Assembly (NCBI GenBank): GCA_052170475.1
Contig: JBQNAL010000001.1
Coordinates: 124,001-188,000, forward strand
DNA: 64,000 bases
From: CAJPQU01 sp052170475
GTDB lineage: Bacteria; Bacillota; Negativicutes; Selenomonadales; Selenomonadaceae
Reading direction: 5' to 3'
Of this stretch, positions 42,909-52,138 are shown one piece after another. The position numbers and the translations under genes were made by a program. Within the stretch, counting starts at the first letter, position 1, and each line of letters opens with the position of its first letter. Below the pieces are notes generated by a model. That model made no database searches. It had not been told where the DNA came from and was given only the letters and a program-made list of their open reading frames with translations.

Positions 42909-43862
42909 ATGGAGAGAAAAAGAATTTGGGGCGTTTTGCTGCTGGGGCTGTGGCTCCTCGTGGCGGCAGGCTGCGGGGAAAAGCCTGCGCCTGCGGCGTC
43001 AGAGGCGGGGAAAGCTTTCGCTGTCCTTCGCGACGATTTGGGGCGCGAGGTGTCTCTTGCGAAGAAGCCGGAGCGCATCGTGGTGACGTCGGCGTCGTTT
43101 TTGGAGCCGCTCCACGCCGTGGGGGGGAATGTCGTCGGACGCCCGGACGCGAAGCTCAGTTTGCCTGCGTTTGCGAAGGATAAGCCCAGCGTCGGTCGCG
43201 TCTATCAGATCGATTTGGAAAAGGTGCTGGCCTGTACACCGGATCTCGTCATCGTGAATAAGGGGATGAACGAAAAGTTGGTGCAACCGCTGACGACGAA
43301 CGGGATTTCGGTGCTCGTCATGGACATGAAGAATTATGAAGATGTGAAGAATGAGGTCGAGGTCTTTGCTCAGGTCACGGGGGAGAAGGCGAAGGGCGAG
43401 GCGCTCATCAAGTCCATGGAGGATAAGCTCAACGAAGTGAAGGCGAAGATGCCGAAGGAAAGTCGTCGGGTAGTCATTTTGCACAGCACCACGCAAGGGC
43501 TGAGTGTTCAGCTTGATACCAGCATCGCGGGGTCGGTGGCGAAGATGCTGGGCTTTACGAACGTGGCCAGCGGCATGACGGCGATGGAGCAAAATCCCGA
43601 TGCCGCGCCGTACAGCATCGAGACGTTGGTGGAGCAAAATCCGGAGATCCTCTTCATCACCAGCATGGGGAAGATGGAGGACATCAAGGCCAGCATGGAG
43701 GAAACCATCGCGGGGAATCCCGCTTGGCAGACGATTCCGGCGATAAAAAACGGCAAGGTGTACTATTTGTCCCAAGAGCATTTTCTGTTGAGTCCGGGGC
43801 TTCATTATCCCGAGGCGGCGGAGGAGATGGCGCGCGCCGTGTATCCTGAGGTGTTTCGGTGA
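42909..43862 (+). CDS. btuF: Corrinoid ABC transporter substrate-binding lipoprotein
   Basis: A 317-residue periplasmic-binding protein of the helical-backbone class (BtuF/FhuD-like). It has a lipoprotein signal (MERKRIWGVLLLGLWLL) with lipobox VAAGC, lipidated Cys22, then DDLGREVSLAKKPERIVVTS and PDLVIVNKGM. Vitamin B12 as ligand is inferred from the riboswitch and downstream genes; iron-siderophore or heme binding would look similar. ATG 42909 sets the signal peptide; the longer open frame upstream runs through the riboswitch and is not coding. The stop overlaps the permease start. Confidence 0.88.
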   Translation: MERKRIWGVLLLGLWLLVAAGCGEKPAPAASEAGKAFAVLRDDLGREVSLAKKPERIVVTSASFLEPLHAVGGNVVGRPDAKLSLPAFAKDKPSVGRVYQIDLEKVLACTPDLVIVNKGMNEKLVQPLTTNGISVLVMDMKNYEDVKNEVEVFAQVTGEKAKGEALIKSMEDKLNEVKAKMPKESRRVVILHSTTQGLSVQLDTSIAGSVAKMLGFTNVASGMTAMEQNPDAAPYSIETLVEQNPEILFITSMGKMEDIKASMEETIAGNPAWQTIPAIKNGKVYYLSQEHFLLSPGLHYPEAAEEMARAVYPEVFR

Positions 43863-44872
43863 TGGCGGCGGGGCAGGAGACGCAGGGGAAAGAAACAGGA
43901 CTGGCGCGGCGGCTCGTGGTGCTCATCGTGTTTGCGGCCTTGGTGGTGACCGGGTTCGTCGTCAGCGTGACCATGGGGTCGGTGCGGATCCCCTTGGAGG
44001 AGATTTGGCAGGCGCTCTTAGGGGAGACGCCGGGCATCCATCAGCAGATCATCATGAATATCCGCCTGCCGCGCACGATCGTGGCGGCTTTGGTGGGGGT
44101 GAATCTGGCTCTCGCCGGTGCGGTCTTGCAGGCCATCATGAAGAACCCGTTGGCGGATCCCCACATCATTGGCATTTCTTCCGGGGCGGGGCTGACGGGC
44201 ATTTTGGTGATGCTCGTCTTTCCCGGGTACGAGTACATGATTACCCCGGCGGCTTTTGTGGGCGCGATGGGGGCGGCGGTATGTATTTACGCGCTGGCGT
44301 GGAAGAACGGCATTCGGCCGGTGCGGATCATTTTGGCCGGTGTGGCGGTGTCGGCCTTTTTGGGCGCCGGGATCTCGGCGCTGATGATCTTTTACAGCGA
44401 CAAGGTGCATGGCGCGCTCATGTGGATGGTGGGCGGATTGGCGGCGCGGAGCTGGCCCCATGTGTCCATCATTTGGCCCTATGCGGCGGTGGGCTTGGTC
44501 TTGGTGCTCTTGGGGTCAAAGCACCTCAATATTCTCCAGTTGGGGGATGAGATCGCAAAGGGACTGGGGCTGAATGTGGAGCTGACCCGCGTCATGATGA
44601 CAGCCTTGGCGGCGATGTTGGCGGCCAGTGCCGTCTCCGTGGTGGGGCTGTTGGGCTTCGTGGGGCTTATCGTGCCCCACGCCACGCGGCTTTTGGTGGG
44701 GTCGGATTATCGCTTCCTCTTGCCGGGGGCGGCGCTCTTGGGGGCGGCGGTGGTCATTTTTAGCGATACCTTCGCGCGGACGGCCTTCGCCCCGACGGAG
44801 CTCCCCGTGGGGATCCTGATGGCGGCGCTCGGCGCCCCCTTCTTTCTCTTTCTGTTGCGGAGGGAACTCTGA
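43862..44872 (+). CDS. btuC: Corrinoid ABC transporter permease (FecCD/BtuC family)
   Basis: A 336-residue inner-membrane permease with about ten helices. Family signs are NIRLPRTIVAALVGVNLALAGAVLQAIMKNPLADPHIIGISSGAGL, MWMVGGLAARSW and the ATPase-contact loop with LGFVGLIVPHATRLLVGSDYR. Start ATG 43862 (or GTG 43859) and the ATPase start ATG 44872 both share a base with the preceding stop, so btuF-btuC-btuD are tightly coupled. Confidence 0.92.
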   Translation: MAAGQETQGKETGLARRLVVLIVFAALVVTGFVVSVTMGSVRIPLEEIWQALLGETPGIHQQIIMNIRLPRTIVAALVGVNLALAGAVLQAIMKNPLADPHIIGISSGAGLTGILVMLVFPGYEYMITPAAFVGAMGAAVCIYALAWKNGIRPVRIILAGVAVSAFLGAGISALMIFYSDKVHGALMWMVGGLAARSWPHVSIIWPYAAVGLVLVLLGSKHLNILQLGDEIAKGLGLNVELTRVMMTALAAMLAASAVSVVGLLGFVGLIVPHATRLLVGSDYRFLLPGAALLGAAVVIFSDTFARTAFAPTELPVGILMAALGAPFFLFLLRREL

Positions 44873-45684
44873 TGGCGCTGGAAACGAAGCATTTGACGGT
44901 AAAAATCGAAAAGCATACGATCATCAAAGACATCAATCTCGCCTTCAGCGAAGGAAAGCGCACGGCCATCATCGGCCCCAACGGCGCGGGAAAATCCACG
45001 CTCTTAAAGGCGCTGTCGAATCTCAATCACCACTATCAAGGGCAGGTGCTCTTGGATGGCGAGGATGTCCGTGCCATGGGACGCCAGCGCCTTTCCCAGC
45101 GGTTGGCCATTTTGCCGCAGGGGGCGCAGGCGCCGCCGGATGTGACGGTGGAGGCGCTCGTAGATTTTGGCCGTTTCCCGTATCGGAGCTGGCTGCGCCC
45201 CGGCGATCCGAAGGCGGATCGGGAGGCGGTGGCTTGGGCGCTTGACCGCACCCATCTGCAAGGTTTTTTGCACCGGCGCGTCATGGAGCTTTCCGGCGGG
45301 GAGCGGCAGCGGGCGTGGATCGCCATGGCGTTAGCGCAGCAGCCTGAGATTTTGCTCTTAGATGAGCCGACGACGTATCTCGACATTGGGCATCAGCTCG
45401 AGGTCATGAACATCGTGGAGGAGATCAATCGCGACTACAAGATGACGGTGATCATGGTGCTGCACGACATCAACCACGCCTTGCAGTATGCCGACGAGAT
45501 CGTGGTCATCAAGAACCATGGCATTTTTGCACAGGGGACGCCGCAGGAGATCCTGACGGTGGACATGTTGGGCAAAGTGTTCGGCGTGAAGGCCGACATC
45601 TTTGTCAATTCCCATGGTATATCGGTGCTGTCGCCGGTGTCTTTGGTGGAGCGAAATGAGGACGAAAAGGAGCGTGTGGGATGA
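44872..45684 (+). CDS. btuD: Corrinoid ABC transporter ATP-binding protein
   Basis: A 270-residue ABC ATPase with Walker A GPNGAGKST, Q-loop ILPQGAQ, signature LSGGERQR, Walker B ILLLDEPTTYLD and the H-loop His in VLHDINHA. It is of the FecE/BtuD importer type and energises BtuC. Its ATGA overlap with the chelatase gene ties uptake and metal insertion into one unit. Confidence 0.92.
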   Translation: MALETKHLTVKIEKHTIIKDINLAFSEGKRTAIIGPNGAGKSTLLKALSNLNHHYQGQVLLDGEDVRAMGRQRLSQRLAILPQGAQAPPDVTVEALVDFGRFPYRSWLRPGDPKADREAVAWALDRTHLQGFLHRRVMELSGGERQRAWIAMALAQQPEILLLDEPTTYLDIGHQLEVMNIVEEINRDYKMTVIMVLHDINHALQYADEIVVIKNHGIFAQGTPQEILTVDMLGKVFGVKADIFVNSHGISVLSPVSLVERNEDEKERVG

Positions 45685-46634
45685 AACGTCATGACTACGG
45701 AGCCGGGTATCGGCTGAACGAGGCAGTGAAGTGCCCCACGCAGGCGCTGAAACGGGCGGCGCGGATCGGGGTGCTGATCCATGAGGAAGCGGGCTTTCCC
45801 GAAAAGGCTGCGAAGGAAGCCATGTTGGTAGTGAGCTACGGCACGGCGGACGAAGCCGCGTATGAGGCTTCGCTGGCGGCTGTGATGGACGCGATTGCCG
45901 AGGAGCATCCCGGCGTGACCGTCACGCAAGCGTTTACCTCCGAGGCGATGATCCGCCGATTCGAGGCGCATACGGGGATACGGCTCCCCCGCCCGGAAGA
46001 GGCTTTGGAAGGATTGGCATCGCAGGGGTTTACGCGGGTGGCGATGGTGTCGCTGGACTTTTTCCCGGGGATTGATTATTCGCTCTTGACTGCGATCTTT
46101 CAGGCGTATCGGCCACGGTTCAAAAAGCTGGTCTTGGGGACGCCGCTGATGTACTGGATGGCGCAGGAAGAGCAGCGCGACGATGTCGCGGATTTTGTGG
46201 CGGCGCTGCGGGAGACCTTTCCGCCGCGTCGGGCGGGGGATGCCATTCTCCTCATGGGACACGGGACGCCGCACCCCTCCAACGCATTCTATGCGGTGTT
46301 GCAGGATCGCATTGATACGGCGGGGCTGGAGGATGTTTTCGTCTATACCATGGAAGGGTGGCCGCGCCTATCGCATCTCCTGCCGAAGCTCGAGGCGCGG
46401 CAGGTAGAGCGGGTGACGCTGATACCGCTGATGATGGCGGTGGGCAAGCATGTGCGAGAAGATATGGCCGGTACGGGCGAAAAATCCCATCGGTCGATTT
46501 TGACGGCCGCCGGGTTCACGGTGGAGCCGTACCTTCACGGCTTGGGGGAGAACCGCGCCGTTCGCCGTCTCTATGTCCGGCGGGCGGAGGAGGCGTGGGA
46601 CGCCCTGCGAACGGAGGGCGGCGAGAACGCATGA
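45681..46634 (+). CDS. cbiK: CbiK-type sirohydrochlorin cobaltochelatase
   Basis: A 317-residue class II (ATP-independent) chelatase that inserts cobalt into sirohydrochlorin in the anaerobic B12 pathway. The two catalytic histidines are in LLMGHGTPHPSNAFY and AVGKHVREDMAG; VVSYGTADEAAYEASL, FTSEAMIRR, GLGENRAVRRLYV also match. The start is firm: AAGGAG 8 bases before ATG 45681, with a 4-base overlap to btuD. This gives about 46 extra residues before the usual N-terminus (MLVVSYGT), without a signal peptide. Heme-related ferrochelatase-like use cannot be excluded from sequence. Confidence 0.9.
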   Translation: MKRHDYGAGYRLNEAVKCPTQALKRAARIGVLIHEEAGFPEKAAKEAMLVVSYGTADEAAYEASLAAVMDAIAEEHPGVTVTQAFTSEAMIRRFEAHTGIRLPRPEEALEGLASQGFTRVAMVSLDFFPGIDYSLLTAIFQAYRPRFKKLVLGTPLMYWMAQEEQRDDVADFVAALRETFPPRRAGDAILLMGHGTPHPSNAFYAVLQDRIDTAGLEDVFVYTMEGWPRLSHLLPKLEARQVERVTLIPLMMAVGKHVREDMAGTGEKSHRSILTAAGFTVEPYLHGLGENRAVRRLYVRRAEEAWDALRTEGGENA

Positions 46635-46680
46635 CATATCGGTGCTTCCTTGGCAAATAGGACGGGATGATGAGGGATAG

Positions 46681-47553
46681 ATGATTGAGGTAAAGGGACT
46701 GCGCAAGGTTTTTCTTCATAAGGATAAAGACAACCGAACGGCGGAAAAAACGGCGGTGGACGGGCTGGAACTGACGGTGGACACCGGCGAAGTCTTCGGC
46801 CTTTTAGGGCCGAACGGTGCCGGAAAGACGACGACGATCCGCATGTTGACGATGTTGGCGCAGCCGACGGCGGGGACGATCCTCTACGATGGGAAGCGCA
46901 TCGACGACGCGGCGGATCGGCGGGCGATCAAGCAGATGATCGGCGTGGTGCCGCAGAATTTGAATTTCGATCAGGATCTCTCCGTGGGGGAAAATTTGGA
47001 GCTGCACGCCCGTCTCTATCACATGGGGCGCGCGGAGCGGGTGGCGCGGATCGCCGAGCTGTTGGACTACATGGAGCTGACGGAAGTCTACCATGACAGT
47101 GTGCGCCAGCTTTCGGGTGGTATGAAGCGTCGTCTCCTCATCGCCCGCGCCCTCATCCATCGGCCACGAATCCTTTTTTTGGACGAGCCGACGGTGGCTC
47201 TCGATCCACAAGTGCGCCGCCGCATTTGGGAATACATTCGGGGCATGGCGGAGGCGGGCGCGACGATCCTCCTCACGACCCATTACATCGAGGAAGCCGA
47301 AGCGCTGTGTGATCGGGTGGCCATCATGAACCGCGGGAAATTGATTGCCGTGGATACGCCGCCGAACCTCTTGGCGCGCCTCGGCAGCTATGTGGTGGAG
47401 TGGGAAGACGGCGCGCACCGGGAATTTCGCCTCTTTGACAGCCGTGAGGACGGGAAGGAATTTTTGGGGACGCTGGAGACGGCCGCTTCTCTGCGCCGGT
47501 CGAACTTGGAAGATGTGTTCATCGAGCTGACCGGGCGAAAGGAGGGGCTTTGA
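46681..47553 (+). CDS. ABC-2 type transporter ATP-binding protein (DrrA/NodI-like)
   Basis: A 290-residue exporter-type ATPase with Walker A GPNGAGKTT, Q-loop VPQNLNFD, signature LSGGMKRR, Walker B ILFLDEPTVALDP and the H-loop TTHYIEEAE. A short C-terminal domain follows. The class drives export of drugs, polysaccharides or lipids with an ABC-2 permease, here the next gene. What is moved is unknown; its place between two chelatase genes under the B12 riboswitch makes a tetrapyrrole, corrinoid intermediate or metal-related cargo possible, but this is inference. About 46 bases separate it from cbiK. Confidence 0.88.
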   Translation: MIEVKGLRKVFLHKDKDNRTAEKTAVDGLELTVDTGEVFGLLGPNGAGKTTTIRMLTMLAQPTAGTILYDGKRIDDAADRRAIKQMIGVVPQNLNFDQDLSVGENLELHARLYHMGRAERVARIAELLDYMELTEVYHDSVRQLSGGMKRRLLIARALIHRPRILFLDEPTVALDPQVRRRIWEYIRGMAEAGATILLTTHYIEEAEALCDRVAIMNRGKLIAVDTPPNLLARLGSYVVEWEDGAHREFRLFDSREDGKEFLGTLETAASLRRSNLEDVFIELTGRKEGL

Positions 47554-48290
47554 TGCTGGCGGATATTTGGACGGTGTTCTGGCGGGATTGGGTGGTATTG
47601 AAGCACCGCATGACCGCGTTCATCCTCAGCCGCATGGTCGCGCCGCTCCTTTATTTGGTGGCGTTCGGCTGGGGGCTGGGGCGCAGCATCGACGCCGGGG
47701 GAGCGTCCTACTTGGATTTTTTGGTGCCGGGAATCTTGGCGCTCAATTCCATGAACATCAGCTTCAACAGCGTGACGCCGGTACACGCTGAGCGCGTCTA
47801 CCATAAGAGCATTGAGGAGTACCTGATCGCGCCGATATGCCCTTACGCTTACGTCGTTGGGAAGGTGTTGGCGGCAGTGCTGCGGGGGCTGATTTCCTCC
47901 GCCATCATCGTCGTTTTGGCGTACGCCTTCGGGGCGCATTTCACGCTGACGCCGCTCTTCGTCTTGGTGCTGGTGATGAACTGCGCCATCTTCGCGGAGA
48001 TCGGATTTTTCGCGTCCATGAAGCTCAAGACGTATGAGCAGATGGGGCAGATGAACACCTACGTTCTCCTCCCCATGTCCTTTCTCTGCGGGACGTTCTT
48101 TTCGCCTCACGCGCTACCGGAGGTCTTGCGATGGGTCATTGAGCTTTTGCCCCTGACCCATGCCAGCTACCTTCTGCGGGGACTCGGCAGCGGGGCGGAG
48201 GTATCGCTCCTTTCGGCGGCGGTGCTGGGGCTGTATTTGGCGGCGGGGTTTTGGCTGGGGGGGCGCGCTTTCGTGCGGCTCCGCCAGTGA
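47553..48290 (+). CDS. ABC-2 type transporter permease (NodJ/DrrB-like)
   Basis: A 245-residue membrane protein with about six helices and the ABC-2 signature region MSFLCGTFFSPHALPEVLRWVIELLPLTHASYLLRGL near the C-terminus. It begins DIWTVFWRDWVVLKHRM, typical of NodJ-like permeases. ATG 47553 shares a base with the ATPase stop and has GGAGGGG before it. It forms the transport channel with the upstream ATPase. The substrate is unknown. Confidence 0.87.
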   Translation: MLADIWTVFWRDWVVLKHRMTAFILSRMVAPLLYLVAFGWGLGRSIDAGGASYLDFLVPGILALNSMNISFNSVTPVHAERVYHKSIEEYLIAPICPYAYVVGKVLAAVLRGLISSAIIVVLAYAFGAHFTLTPLFVLVLVMNCAIFAEIGFFASMKLKTYEQMGQMNTYVLLPMSFLCGTFFSPHALPEVLRWVIELLPLTHASYLLRGLGSGAEVSLLSAAVLGLYLAAGFWLGGRAFVRLRQ

Positions 48291-48350
48291 CAAAGAGCGG
48301 CGCATGGAACGTGAGCCGATGTTTCGGGTGTGTCTGAAGGAGGGCGGTTT

Positions 48351-51300
48351 ATGGAAGTCAAGATCATCTACATGACGAACGACAAGCGCCGATATGCGGC
48401 GATGGGGGAGACCTGCCGGGAATTGCAGGAGAAGGGGGAACTCTCCGACCTTTGCAACGTCGTCCAGATCGAGCGTTCCAGCGAATGGAATTACGTCTGG
48501 GAACGAAAGCTCCAAGGGAGCACCTTGGTGGTGGGTCGCTTCATCAACAACGTGACGAAGTCCGCGTTCTGGCAGGATTGTCGCGCCTATCTGGCGGCGC
48601 ATCACATTCCCTACATCTTGGATGCGGTGGAAAGCGTGGCCGGGGAGGAGCAGGGCACGGAGATCGCGCCCGCTGTCGTGGATCGGCTGCGGCGGTACAG
48701 CTTCTATGGCGGCGCGGAGAATTTCCGCAATTTCTGGCGCTATGGGGTCGCACAGTTTGACACGGCTCTCCCGGAGCCGGAGGAGCCGTCGGTGCGGGCT
48801 TGGGCGGGGATTTATCACCCGGCGCTTCCCGAGGGGTACACGACGGATCTTGCCTCTTACCGGGAAAAATTTTGCCGCCCCGACCGTCCCACGATAGGGC
48901 TGCTCTTTTATCGGGACGAGTGGATATGGGACGATCTCAAGTATCCGGCGGCTTTCGTAGAGGAAGCGGATCGGCAGGGGTACAATGTGATTCCCGTCTT
49001 TTCCAACCAGATGCCGGACGTATCCTTGGGGATGCCGCCCATGCGGCAGGTGTTCAGCGATTTTTTCCAAGCGGCGGGCAAGACGGTCATCGACACCTTG
49101 GTCACCACCATGAAGTTTTCCCAAGTCGGCAACGGCAACCTCAAGGTTGAGGAATACGAGGCCTTGGGCGTTCCCGTGCTGGTCGCGTACACGCTCTTGA
49201 CCTCCGAGGCGGAGTGGCGGGCGAATCCAGAGGGACTCAATGCCATCGAGACGTCCATCGGCGTGGCGCTGCCGGAGCTGGACGGGGCGCTGCACGGCGT
49301 CCCCATCGCGGGGCGTGTCACCCGGGCGGATGGGGCGGTGGAATATGTACCCTTGCCGGAGCGGATGAAGGCCATGGTGGCGCGGGCGGGGAAGTGGGCT
49401 CGTCTGCGCTGGCTCTCCAACGCGGACAAAAAGGTGGCGGTGATCTTCCACAATTATCCGCCGAAGAATTACAATATCGGCAGCGCCTCCGGGCTTGACA
49501 CGATGGAGAGCGTGCGGCGGCTTTTGCGGCGGATGCAAGAGGACGGCTACTGCATCGACTTCCTGCCGGAGACGGCGGAGGATCTCGTCCGGCTCATGAC
49601 CAGCCACGCGACGAATGATCTTTCCCTGATGACGGATCAGCAGGCAGAGGAGTGTGAGAAGCTCGCCGCGAAGGAATACGTTGCTTGGTTCGACACCCTG
49701 CCCGAGAGCGCCCGCCAAGGGGTGGAAGCGCAGTGGGGGAAAGCGCCGGGGCGGGTCATGCTGTCGGACGAGGGCAATATCTTGGTGCCCGGCACGATGA
49801 ACGGTAACGTATTTTTGACGGTGCAGCCCGCCCGCCAGTACGGCATGGATCCGCAAAGAGCCTATCACGATCCGAAGATCGCGCCGACCCATCAATATTT
49901 GGCATTCTACTATTGGCTGCGCGAGGTTTTCCGGGCGGACGCGGTGCTTCATGTCGGCACCCACGGGAATGTGGAGTGGCTGCCGGGCAAAGCTGCGGGT
50001 CTCGATGAGGCCAGCTACCCGGACATTGCCATCGGCGCATTGCCCAATATCTACCCCTATCTCATGACGATCACCGGGGAGGGCATCATCGCCAAGCGTC
50101 GCTCGGGCGCTTGCCTTCTCGGCTATCTGCCCGCGCCGGTCGCGGATGCGGGCGCTTTTGACGAGCTGGCGGCGCTGGGAAAAATGATGGACGAGTACGC
50201 GAATTTCAAGGGAGCCGACGCGGCGCAGACCGAGGCCTTGGAGAAGAAAATTCGCGAATTGGCGGTGCAGGCGAAGTTGGACGAGTCCGTTCCCTATGAA
50301 GAGGGGACGCCCTTTGCAGACTATCTGGCCGAGCTGCACGGCTATATCGAGGAATTACAGGACAGCGAGATCCATGTGGGGCTGCACGTCTTAGGGGAAG
50401 CGCCCGCCGGGGATCTCCTCATCGATGAGATTTTACACCTTCTGCGCCTGCCAAACGGCGCGGTGGGGGCGCTGCCGGATCTTTGGGCGGAAAAGTACGG
50501 AACGACGCTACAAGAACTCGATGCCCAAGGGCTGATGAGCTGCGGAGAAAGCGGTCTGACCGGCGGCGAGATCAAGCGCCGTATCCGGCAGGAGAGCCGG
50601 GATTTCGTCGCCGCCATCGCGGCGGAGGGATTTTCGGCGGGTGCGGTGGACGCCGCCATGGCTCTTCCCGCCGTGCGGGAAGGGGATGATGCGTGGCAGG
50701 AGAAGGCTCGCCGGATGGCGCGCTGCGTCACGGAGGAGATCTTCCCACGGCTCGCGCGGACGGCGGATGAGATGACGCATACGATGGACGCCTTGGCCGG
50801 TCGCTATGTGCCGCCGGGGCCTTCGGGCTCTCCCAGCGCGGGGGGCATTGACCTTTTGCCTTCGGGGCGCAATTTTTACGGCTCCGACCCGCGTACCCTG
50901 CCGTCGCAGGCAGGGTGGATCACCGGCTGCAAGTTGGCGGATCGGATGATCGAACGGTACATCACAGAGCAGGGCAAATACCCCGAAAATATCGGCATGG
51001 TGCTGTGGTCTGGGCCGAACATGCGGAGCAGCGGTCAAGACATCGCGGAATTTCTCTATCTTTTGGGCATTCGTCCCGTCTGGCAGAAGGGCAGCCTTCG
51101 CGTCATCGACCTTGAGGTCATTTCCTTAGCCGAGTTGAAGCGGCCGCGCATCGACGTGACGGCGCGGATCAGCGGACTCTTCCGGGATACGCTGCCCCAG
51201 ATCGCCGAGCTCATGGACAAAGCGGTCATGATGGTCGCGGCGCTGGACGAGAGCGAGGCGGATAATTTCGTTCGCCGCCATATTCAAGCGGACAGCGAGG

Positions 51301-52079
51301 CGCTGAAGGCCGAGGGGGCGTCTGCCGACGACGCTTGGCGCAGCGCCGCCTACCGCGTCTTTGGCGACGCGCCGGGTACCTACGGATCGGGGATCAACGT
51401 GGTGTTGGACGCCAAGAATTGGCAGGACGAAAAGGATTTGGCCGAGGTCTACGTCCGCTGGGGCGGTCACGCCTTTGGCGGCGGGGTGCGCGGCGAATAT
51501 CAGCCGGAGCTGTTCAAAAAGCGGCTGGCGGTGATGGATCTCACGGTGAAGAACGAGGAAAATCACGATACGAACATTTTAAGCTCCGACGACTACAACG
51601 GCTTCCACGGCGGCATGATCAACGCCGTCCGAAGCCTCAGCGGGCAAGCGCCCCAGTCCTACGTCGGCGACAGCAGCAACCGAGGCAATCCGGCCATGCG
51701 CACGGTGGCCGAGGAGATGCGGCGTGTCGTGCGGGCGGAGGCGCTGAATCCGAAATACATCGAAGGCCTCATGAAGCACGGCTACAAGGGCGCCATGGAC
51801 ATGGCCAACCGCCTCAGCATCAGCTTCCAGTGGGATGCCACGAGTCAGGTCATGGAGGACTGGATGTACGATTCGTACGCTGAGAAATACGCCTTTGATC
51901 CGAAGGTGCAGCAGTGGATGAAGAAGGTCAATCCTTGGGCGCTGCAAAATATTGCGGAGACACTTTTGGAGGCGGAGCAACGGCAGATGTGGAACGCCAG
52001 CGACGAGACGAAGGAGAAGCTGCAGGCGCTGTACCTCTCCGTGGAGGGCGAACTGGAAGAAGACGACGAAGACGATTGA
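48351..52079 (+). CDS. cobN: CobN-type cobaltochelatase large subunit
   Basis: A 1242-residue member of the CobN/BchH (magnesium-chelatase H) superfamily, the tetrapyrrole- and metal-binding subunit of ATP-dependent chelatases. Diagnostic segments are LHVGTHGNVEWLPGK (about 532-546), LPNIYPYLMT, LPSGRNFYGSDPRTLPS, WSGPNMRSSGQDIAEFLYLLG and SSDDYNGFHGGM. The length agrees with CobN (about 1200-1300). ATG 48351 has AAGGAGG 7 bases upstream. In the aerobic pathway CobN works with CobS/CobT; here ChlI/ChlD-type partners follow instead. The substrate may be hydrogenobyrinic acid diamide, another corrinoid or porphyrin, or a different metal. Confidence 0.9.
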   Translation: MEVKIIYMTNDKRRYAAMGETCRELQEKGELSDLCNVVQIERSSEWNYVWERKLQGSTLVVGRFINNVTKSAFWQDCRAYLAAHHIPYILDAVESVAGEEQGTEIAPAVVDRLRRYSFYGGAENFRNFWRYGVAQFDTALPEPEEPSVRAWAGIYHPALPEGYTTDLASYREKFCRPDRPTIGLLFYRDEWIWDDLKYPAAFVEEADRQGYNVIPVFSNQMPDVSLGMPPMRQVFSDFFQAAGKTVIDTLVTTMKFSQVGNGNLKVEEYEALGVPVLVAYTLLTSEAEWRANPEGLNAIETSIGVALPELDGALHGVPIAGRVTRADGAVEYVPLPERMKAMVARAGKWARLRWLSNADKKVAVIFHNYPPKNYNIGSASGLDTMESVRRLLRRMQEDGYCIDFLPETAEDLVRLMTSHATNDLSLMTDQQAEECEKLAAKEYVAWFDTLPESARQGVEAQWGKAPGRVMLSDEGNILVPGTMNGNVFLTVQPARQYGMDPQRAYHDPKIAPTHQYLAFYYWLREVFRADAVLHVGTHGNVEWLPGKAAGLDEASYPDIAIGALPNIYPYLMTITGEGIIAKRRSGACLLGYLPAPVADAGAFDELAALGKMMDEYANFKGADAAQTEALEKKIRELAVQAKLDESVPYEEGTPFADYLAELHGYIEELQDSEIHVGLHVLGEAPAGDLLIDEILHLLRLPNGAVGALPDLWAEKYGTTLQELDAQGLMSCGESGLTGGEIKRRIRQESRDFVAAIAAEGFSAGAVDAAMALPAVREGDDAWQEKARRMARCVTEEIFPRLARTADEMTHTMDALAGRYVPPGPSGSPSAGGIDLLPSGRNFYGSDPRTLPSQAGWITGCKLADRMIERYITEQGKYPENIGMVLWSGPNMRSSGQDIAEFLYLLGIRPVWQKGSLRVIDLEVISLAELKRPRIDVTARISGLFRDTLPQIAELMDKAVMMVAALDESEADNFVRRHIQADSEALKAEGASADDAWRSAAYRVFGDAPGTYGSGINVVLDAKNWQDEKDLAEVYVRWGGHAFGGGVRGEYQPELFKKRLAVMDLTVKNEENHDTNILSSDDYNGFHGGMINAVRSLSGQAPQSYVGDSSNRGNPAMRTVAEEMRRVVRAEALNPKYIEGLMKHGYKGAMDMANRLSISFQWDATSQVMEDWMYDSYAEKYAFDPKVQQWMKKVNPWALQNIAETLLEAEQRQMWNASDETKEKLQALYLSVEGELEEDDEDD

Positions 52080-52138
52080 CACGGCTCTTTGGAGCGGCGC
52101 ATCGCCGCTAACATTTTTACATACAGGAGGCAGAGTTT

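Noticed and set aside
48114..50339. Long minus-strand open frame (741 codons) opposite cobN
   Set aside because: It lies wholly over the permease end and cobN, has an unlikely Arg/His/Pro-rich composition and no family motifs. High-G+C genes commonly leave such antisense frames open.
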